From: an uncultured Oscillospiraceae bacterium
Lineage (GTDB): Bacteria > Bacillota > Clostridia > Oscillospirales > Ruminococcaceae
Assembly (NCBI GenBank): GCA_900543295.1
Contig: UQQY01000067.1
Coordinates: 1-10,603 of the forward strand
DNA length: 10,603 bases
Reading direction: 5' to 3'
Below are positions 6,701 through 10,603 of the stretch, piece after piece. A program made the translations under genes and the position numbers. Numbering within the stretch: position 1 is the stretch's first letter; every line of letters starts with the position of its first letter. Under the pieces are notes generated by a model. It saw only the letters and a program-made list of their open reading frames with translations. It was not told the origin of the DNA and ran no database searches.

Positions 6701-8126
6701 CTTTTCCCGGATTTACAAAGGTGTTGAACGTTTCGACCACTTCTCCGCCGCGGATACGAACTGCGCCGATTTCCGTCATGCGCTCCGCTGCGGCGCTTAA
6801 ACCCGTAGTCTCCGTATCGAATACGATGAATTCGCCGTCTAAAGGCTCGTCCAGTTCACCATTTACAATCTCTACCGAATCGTTTACAAAGTATGCCTCC
6901 ACCCCATAGATGACTTTGAACTCGCCGCCGTCCTTGCGGATTGCATCGACTGCGTTCATCGCATCGGGAAATGCCTGTACCACGCCGTGATCGGTAATGG
7001 CAACGGCTTTGTGTCCCCACCGGTAGGCAGTGTTAATAACCTGATCGACCTTGGTTGTCGCATCCATTGCCGACATAATCGTATGCAGATGCAGCTCTAC
7101 ACGTTTTTCCTCGGCCGTATCCATGCGCGGCTCTTTCTTCATTGTCATGATGTCAAACGGCCGAATGGTAACCTCGTGCTCATATTTGTCATAGGACGCA
7201 TCGCCGCGCACCAGCAGCGCCACACCCTTTTTGATTGCGCCGTATTTTTCTTCCTCTTTTTTGTCCGCGAAGATTTTTAAAATATTGGAGCCGGTATAGT
7301 CCGTAATACTTACCGACATGATGATCTTTGTCTCGTCGCGGTTATAGCGCGAATCTATATCGAACACCTCACCGCAGACAATCACTCGTCCGCTCTCTGC
7401 GCTGACGCCGGAAAGCGGCATTGGCTGTTCGGCGATCTTTCTGCCCACCAAAATCTCCGCATTGCTGCATGGAAACGGAAGAGAAGAAAAATCAAGCTTG
7501 ATCCGCTTTTCTCTTGGTTTGGTGCTAGACGCACGGCTTTCTTCATAATGCGGAGGCGGCGTCATCGGCGCCTCGGGAGGAGCCTCACTTGGAAGCGGCG
7601 CCATTTCGTAAAACGGCACATCATTTTCCTTTGGATAGTATGTATCCCGGTCAATCTCCGTCACACCGTCAAACTGCACCGCAGGACGGAAGGAAAATTC
7701 CTGCTCGATCAGTGCGGCGGCATGCTCCCGCACGCTGCATCGCTCTAGAAGTTCCAGTCCGCCGTGCTTTAAATGAATGGTCAGCGTCTTGTTTTCATAT
7801 GTACCTTCAGCGCCCTCGAAATAGCCGTTCACGACCGAAACGCTCCGTTTCAGCTCCAGGGCAAGCTGAGGCAAATAATCAGGAGTAAAACGATCCGGCG
7901 TGTATTTTACGACAATCCTGCATTTGGAAAGCGACAGCGCCTGCGCGATCGCCTGTTCTGCCTCAAACAAAAGTTTTTTGTCAAGAAGCTCCTCCGGATG
8001 AACGGTGACGGTCATTTCACGTTTTTCCCGCTCCACCTCAAGCTGCAAAAGCGCCGCCTCACTCAAAACCTGAGCGGGCGGTTCTGCAAAGCATATGCCG
8101 AATAAATCCAAAAACTGCTTTTCCAC
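3777..8126 (-). CDS. polC: DNA polymerase III alpha subunit, PolC type (with 3'-5' exonuclease)
   Basis: PolC is the main replicative DNA polymerase of low-GC Gram-positive bacteria and carries its own proofreading. Its 1449 residues match the family. The layout is an N-terminal region (1-165), a Pro/Glu-rich linker (about 168-208), an OB fold (about 225-325), then a PHP domain starting at HLHTIMSAMD (345-354) and AITDHG (376-381). A DEDDh exonuclease is inserted at about 432-595, with D437 and E439 in DTETTG, D522 in HNAPFD, and H575 and D580. The PHP domain resumes to about 760. The polymerase core contains a zinc-binding module (C921, C924, C946, C949), catalytic D975 and D977 in PDIDLNF, and D1100 in LKLD. 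A helix-hairpin-helix lies at about 1385-1405. The protein ends in QMTLF, a beta-clamp binding motif. The GTG start follows a doubled AAGGAT (8136-8147) with a 9-nt gap. All catalytic residues are intact. Confidence 0.98.
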   Translation of the reverse strand: MEKQFLDLFGICFAEPPAQVLSEAALLQLEVEREKREMTVTVHPEELLDKKLLFEAEQAIAQALSLSKCRIVVKYTPDRFTPDYLPQLALELKRSVSVVNGYFEGAEGTYENKTLTIHLKHGGLELLERCSVREHAAALIEQEFSFRPAVQFDGVTEIDRDTYYPKENDVPFYEMAPLPSEAPPEAPMTPPPHYEESRASSTKPREKRIKLDFSSLPFPCSNAEILVGRKIAEQPMPLSGVSAESGRVIVCGEVFDIDSRYNRDETKIIMSVSITDYTGSNILKIFADKKEEEKYGAIKKGVALLVRGDASYDKYEHEVTIRPFDIMTMKKEPRMDTAEEKRVELHLHTIMSAMDATTKVDQVINTAYRWGHKAVAITDHGVVQAFPDAMNAVDAIRKDGGEFKVIYGVEAYFVNDSVEIVNGELDEPLDGEFIVFDTETTGLSAAAERMTEIGAVRIRGGEVVETFNTFVNPGKAIPPKITELTGITNEMVADAPSEAEALQSFLDFCGDHILIAHNAPFDMAFIRAAAQRAGIKRDFTSLDTVPLCRNLLPELKKHKLNIVAEHLKLGDFNHHRASDDANMLAAIFLKLCEKLKAEKDVHTAQQINTACAGVDVKKAETFHQIILVKNAAGLKNLYKLVSYAHLDYYFKRPRIPKSVLSKHREGLLIGSACEAGELYRAITAGKPWSELCEIAKFYDYLEIQPIANNMFMLRKGMVESEEQLREYNRTIVNLGDRLGIPVVATCDVHFMEEKDSIFREILLFGMKFTDASEQPPLFFRTTDEMLREFAYFGEEKAKELVITNPNKIADLIDPEVRPIPRGTFTPEIPGSEEDIRRITWEKAHEIYGDPAPEIVEKRLDRELDSIIKHGFAVLYMIAQKLVANSEEHGYHVGSRGSVGSSFVAIMAGISEVNPLPPHYVCPRCKHSEFITDGSVGSGFDLPPKDCPECGAQMNRDGHDIPFETFLGFDGDKAPDIDLNFSGEYQSSAHRYTEELFGKDHVFKAGTISTVADKTAYGFAMKYLEEKGRTVNKAEENRLALGCAGVKRTTGQHPGGMVVVPSKYEVYDFTPVQHPADSKESGVITTHFDFHSLHDTILKLDELGHDVPTLYKHLEDMTGIMIADVPPMDEKVISLFTSTEALGVTPEEIHSETGTLSLPEMGTNFVRQMLIDAQPKKFSDLLQISGLSHGTDVWLGNAQDLIKNKTCTISEVIGTRDSIMTYLLHKGLEPKMAFKIMEITRKGKAPKLLTEEHFAAMREHDVPQWYVDSCMKIKYMFPKAHAAAYVIAACKLGWFKVYHPLPYYAAFFTVRGGDFDAESAVRGKSVVQMKLDALRAKGNDRTVKEEDTYVTLQIINEMLCRGYEFLPIDLYRSHATKYQIEDGQIRLPFTALKGVGEAAARALQAASEQGSYISVDEVQTRSGVSKSVIEMLEEAGALGALPKTSQMTLF

Positions 8127-8135
8127 TGTTTGTTT

Positions 8136-8147
8136 ATCCTTATCCTT
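8136..8147 (-). promoter_or_regulatory. Doubled weak ribosome binding site before the polC GTG start
   Basis: AAGGAT occurs twice in tandem on the minus strand, the nearer copy 9 nt before the GTG at 8124-8126. Each copy is a weaker match to the 16S rRNA tail than the GGAGG-type sites of neighbouring genes. The rest of the 52-bp ispG-polC gap is AT-rich, with no convincing promoter or terminator. Confidence 0.55.
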
Positions 8148-8178
8148 TTATATCTATATGAAAAGAGTTATGCGCTCT

Positions 8179-9225
8179 CTAAAACGGCATGGCATTGATT
8201 TCCGCAAGCAGGGTTTTAACCACTTCGTTCTCCGGAACTTTCCGAAGGATCTCTCCCTTACGGAACAAAATAGCACATCCATCGCCGCCCGCAATGCCGA
8301 TATCAGCCTCTCTCGCCTCACCCGGGCCATTTACTGCACAGCCCATGACGGCGACCTTTACAGGCTTGCGGCAATCTGCAAGCGCCGCTTCCACCTCGTT
8401 CGCAAGCGCAATCAAATTGATACGCGTCCTGCCGCAGGTCGGACAGGAAATAATCTCCGCACCTGTTTTGCGAATATCTGCGGCCTTTAGAATATCATAT
8501 CCAGCCTTAACCTCTTCGACCGGATCTGCCGTCAGCGAAACACGGATCGTATCGCCGATGCCGTCTACCAAAAGACTGCCAATGCCGATGGCATTTTTGA
8601 TAACGCCCATACGGGCAGTGCCCGCTTCTGTCACGCCCAGATGCAGCGGATATTCGCATTTTTCAGCAAGTAGGCGATAAGCTGCAATCATGGTCTGCAC
8701 ATTCGAGGATTTAATGGAGATCACAATATCGTCAAAATCAAACCGTTCGAGCAAGGAGACGTGATAGAGCGCGCTTTCCACAAGTGCCTCGGGTACTGGC
8801 GCACCGTATTTCGCAAGGATATGCTTCTCAAGCGAACCGGCATTGACGCCGATTCGAATCGGTATGCCATGGCTCCGGCAAGCGTCCGCCACCGCCTTTA
8901 CGCGGTCATCTGAGCCAATGTTGCCGGGGTTGATACGGATTTTATCGATACCTGCCTCGACCGCCATAAGAGCCAAACGATAATCAAAATGAATATCTGC
9001 AACCAGAGGGACGGACACCTGCTCCTTAATGGCGGGAATCAGCGCTACGGCCTCTTCGTTTGGAATAGCAGCGCGAATAATTTCGCAGCCCGCTTTCTCG
9101 AGCGCCATTGCCTGCCTTACACTTCCCGCAATATCCGTAGACGGCACCGAGAGCATAGACTGCACGCGCACCATGCCGTCGCCAAATGTGATACCGCCCA
9201 TTTTTACCTGTTTTACTTTCCGCAT
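8179..9225 (-). CDS. ispG: 4-hydroxy-3-methylbut-2-enyl diphosphate synthase (flavodoxin/ferredoxin-dependent)
   Basis: IspG (GcpE) catalyses the penultimate MEP-pathway step, reductively converting methylerythritol cyclodiphosphate to HMBPP. It is a cytoplasmic 4Fe-4S enzyme. The 348 residues match the short two-domain bacterial form: a TIM barrel followed by an iron-sulfur domain. Visible features are GDGMVRVQSM (15-24), LVADIHFDYRLA (74-85), KIRINPGNIG (95-104), IRIGVNAGSLE (123-133), LHLGVTEAG (194-202) and, for the cluster, C261 and C264 in SCPTCGRT, C296 in MGCAVNGPGEA, and E303, the fourth ligand. The segment after VQSM reads LSVPSTD rather than the common TNTDT. The ATG follows AAAAGGAG (9232-9239) with a 6-nt gap, and that site overlaps the rseP stop codon. 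It is probably co-transcribed with dxr, another gene of the same pathway, two genes upstream. Confidence 0.98.
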   Translation of the reverse strand: MRKVKQVKMGGITFGDGMVRVQSMLSVPSTDIAGSVRQAMALEKAGCEIIRAAIPNEEAVALIPAIKEQVSVPLVADIHFDYRLALMAVEAGIDKIRINPGNIGSDDRVKAVADACRSHGIPIRIGVNAGSLEKHILAKYGAPVPEALVESALYHVSLLERFDFDDIVISIKSSNVQTMIAAYRLLAEKCEYPLHLGVTEAGTARMGVIKNAIGIGSLLVDGIGDTIRVSLTADPVEEVKAGYDILKAADIRKTGAEIISCPTCGRTRINLIALANEVEAALADCRKPVKVAVMGCAVNGPGEAREADIGIAGGDGCAILFRKGEILRKVPENEVVKTLLAEINAMPF

Positions 9226-9237
9226 AGTCTACTCCTT

Positions 9238-10266
9238 TTAGAACAGTCCCAGCACATCTTTAAAGGTGACAACAATCATCAAGGCAAACAGCAGGAGCAG
9301 CCCCGCCGTATTCACCCAGTTTTCAATCTTTGGACTGACCGGCTTACGTCGGATGGCCTCAATAATCAAAAAGACAATTCTGCCGCCATCCAACGCTGGG
9401 AACGGCAGAAGGTTGAAGATACCGATACTGATCGAAATAAACGCCGCAATGTTGACAAGGCTGCGCCATCCGATCGCCGCTGCCTGACCGACAACCTCAC
9501 CTACGCCCACGGGACCGGAAAGCTCGGAGATCCCGATATGCCCGGTAATCAGATCCCCTATGGAGACCCATGTGTTTCGCACAAGCGAAACGGTGCTTCC
9601 CCACGTCTGGCTGACTGCGCCAAAAAAGCTGGCGTCTTCGGCGAGCACCTTGAAATCAAGATCCAAAGATTTGTCATTTCCTTCGCCGGAGACTTTAAAC
9701 TGCACCGCGTCAAGTTTTACTGTCTGTCCGCTGCGCACAACTTCCATGGAAACCACGCCGTCGTCATCGCGCAGCAGCTCAAAAACAATATCATTTGCTG
9801 TAAAAATCGTCGTATGGTTGACCTTTTTGATGGTGTCGCCCACCATCAGACCACTCTGTGCGGAAAGTGCGTCCTCAGAATTAAAGACGGCTACAGTCGA
9901 TGAGCTGTAGTATGGCTCGCCGATCAGCGTCACCAGCATCAGAATAAAGCCCAAGATGATGTTCATTGCAGCGCCTGCCGCACAGATCAAAATCCGCTTC
10001 GGTACGCTTTTGCTGCGAAAGGAGTTCGCATCGTCAGAATCCTCTGTTTCGCCCTCCATCGCACAGTATCCGCCGATCGGCAAAACGCGCAGGGAATACA
10101 GCGTTTTTTTACCCTGCTTTTTGAGGATTGCCGGTCCCATGCCGAGAGAAAACTCATTAACTTTCACGCCAGTCATCCGTGCGGTGATAAAATGTCCGAA
10201 CTCATGGATAAAAATGATAACGCCGAAAATTAAAATAGTAAGCAGAATGGTAATAACAACGTTCAA
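9238..10266 (-). CDS. rseP: Site-2 intramembrane zinc metalloprotease (RseP/RasP family)
   Basis: This M50-family membrane protease cleaves substrates within the membrane. Relatives process anti-sigma factors and remnant signal peptides; the substrate here cannot be read from the sequence. It has 342 residues. The first membrane helix (about 3-22) leads into the zinc motif HEFGH (21-25), with H21, H25 and catalytic E22. A second helix spans about 92-116 and is followed by a single PDZ domain (about 125-190). The third helix (about 268-288) leads into NLLPFPALDGG (285-295), whose D293 is the third zinc ligand. A last helix lies at about 318-336. E. coli RseP has two PDZ domains; one is normal for Firmicutes. 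The start codon is TTG: AGGAGG (10275-10280) is 8 nt upstream and no ATG lies nearby. It sits 18 bp (including that site) after dxr and 12 bp before ispG. Function beyond the family is inferred. Confidence 0.96.
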   Translation of the reverse strand: MNVVITILLTILIFGVIIFIHEFGHFITARMTGVKVNEFSLGMGPAILKKQGKKTLYSLRVLPIGGYCAMEGETEDSDDANSFRSKSVPKRILICAAGAAMNIILGFILMLVTLIGEPYYSSSTVAVFNSEDALSAQSGLMVGDTIKKVNHTTIFTANDIVFELLRDDDGVVSMEVVRSGQTVKLDAVQFKVSGEGNDKSLDLDFKVLAEDASFFGAVSQTWGSTVSLVRNTWVSIGDLITGHIGISELSGPVGVGEVVGQAAAIGWRSLVNIAAFISISIGIFNLLPFPALDGGRIVFLIIEAIRRKPVSPKIENWVNTAGLLLLFALMIVVTFKDVLGLF

Positions 10267-10274
10267 ATGGATAT

Positions 10275-10283
10275 CCTCCTTTT
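10275..10283 (-). promoter_or_regulatory. Strong ribosome binding site serving a TTG start (rseP)
   Basis: AAAAGGAGG is followed by 8 nt and then TTG at 10264-10266. The next codons encode the first membrane helix that carries the zinc motif, and there is no ATG between the site and that helix. TTG is therefore the supported start. Confidence 0.85.
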
Positions 10284-10284
10284 A

Positions 10285-10603
10285 TCAGACCGAAGCGCAG
10301 ACAAAGTCGCGCGCCATCCGGTCAGCCGCAAGAATGTCGGAAATACCGAAATCCTCTTTATCATATTGCAGTTTAAGCGAATCCATAACCAGCCGCCCAA
10401 TATCGAGAAAACGAATTTTTCCCTTCAAGAAGAAAGCGACAGCCTGCTCGTTTGCGCCGTTTACAATCGCCGGATATACGCCGCCGCGGCGCATGGCCTC
10501 CTTGCAAGCCGCAAGACAGACAAACGTCTCTTCATCCGGCTTTGCAAAGGTAAGCCGGCCGTAATCGGTCAGGGAAAGCCGTTTTGTATCGCAGGGCACG
10601 CGC
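10285..10603 (-). CDS. dxr: 1-deoxy-D-xylulose 5-phosphate reductoisomerase, C-terminal end (cut by window edge)
   Basis: Dxr (IspC) makes 2-C-methyl-D-erythritol 4-phosphate from DXP with NADPH, the first committed MEP-pathway step. Only about the last 105 residues are present; the NADPH-binding domain and the metal and substrate site lie to the right of the window. The visible part matches the C-terminal region: RLSLTDYGRLTFAKPDEETF, then AMRRGGVYPAIVNGANEQAVAFFLKGKIRFLDIG, then a closing helix ending VCASV. The frame is open to the right edge. A GTG at 10599 can be read as a start but is internal to the gene. The stop is TGA at 10285-10287. It is followed by rseP, as in the typical clostridial uppS-cdsA-dxr-rseP-ispG-polC arrangement, so cdsA may lie upstream, outside the window. 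The identification rests on the terminal domain plus the gene order. Confidence 0.93.
   Translation of the reverse strand, partial: RVPCDTKRLSLTDYGRLTFAKPDEETFVCLAACKEAMRRGGVYPAIVNGANEQAVAFFLKGKIRFLDIGRLVMDSLKLQYDKEDFGISDILAADRMARDFVCASV

Noticed and set aside
8127..8178. A promoter in the ispG-polC gap (TAGAGA, 17 bp, TATAGA on the minus strand)
   Set aside because: Both boxes match consensus at only four of six positions, and the region is AT-rich enough for this to arise by chance. It is not strong enough to list.
8989..9903. A 304-residue open frame on the plus strand across ispG and rseP
   Set aside because: It lies antisense to two clearly conserved genes, its translation has no recognisable domain and is rich in His, Asn and Arg in the way shadow frames are, and it has no convincing start site. 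The same reasoning removes the other plus-strand frames (for example 990-1493, 3089-3562 and 3978-4577).

Overview
The window is ordinary, gene-dense chromosome from a member of the Bacillota, most likely a clostridial anaerobe. It holds eight protein genes, all on the minus strand, with gaps of at most 67 bp. Three things support the lineage: a PolC-type replicative polymerase with the exonuclease inserted in its PHP domain, a short HisG paired with HisZ, and the order dxr-rseP-ispG-polC. In Bacillus, proS sits between rasP and polC and ispG lies elsewhere. The genus cannot be named from this sequence. I see no RNA genes, mobile elements, CRISPR arrays, prophage genes or signs of recent transfer.

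Reading in the direction of transcription (from high to low coordinates), the first block runs from 10603 to 3777. It holds the end of dxr (cut by the window edge), rseP, ispG and polC. Two enzymes of the MEP isoprenoid pathway (Dxr, IspG) share this block with an intramembrane site-2 protease and the main DNA polymerase. Spacing is tight up to ispG: 18 bp between dxr and rseP, and 12 bp between rseP and ispG. A 52-bp gap then precedes polC. RseP starts with TTG and PolC with GTG.

The second block, from 3776 to the left edge, is the start of a histidine biosynthesis operon: hisZ, hisG, hisD and the first half of hisC. HisZ and the short HisG together form the ATP phosphoribosyltransferase of the first step. 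HisD catalyses the last two oxidations and HisC the transamination before them. The remaining his genes would lie beyond the left edge. hisZ and hisG overlap by one base and are probably translationally coupled.

The most interesting spot is the 67-bp gap between polC and hisZ. It holds a good sigma-A promoter whose -35 box directly follows the polC stop codon. A perfect 18-bp palindrome covers the -10 box, and a third half-site extends it downstream with exact 6-bp spacing. This looks like a repressor operator for the his operon, and it replaces the T-box leader that many Firmicutes amino-acid operons have. I found no sign of an undescribed multi-gene system.
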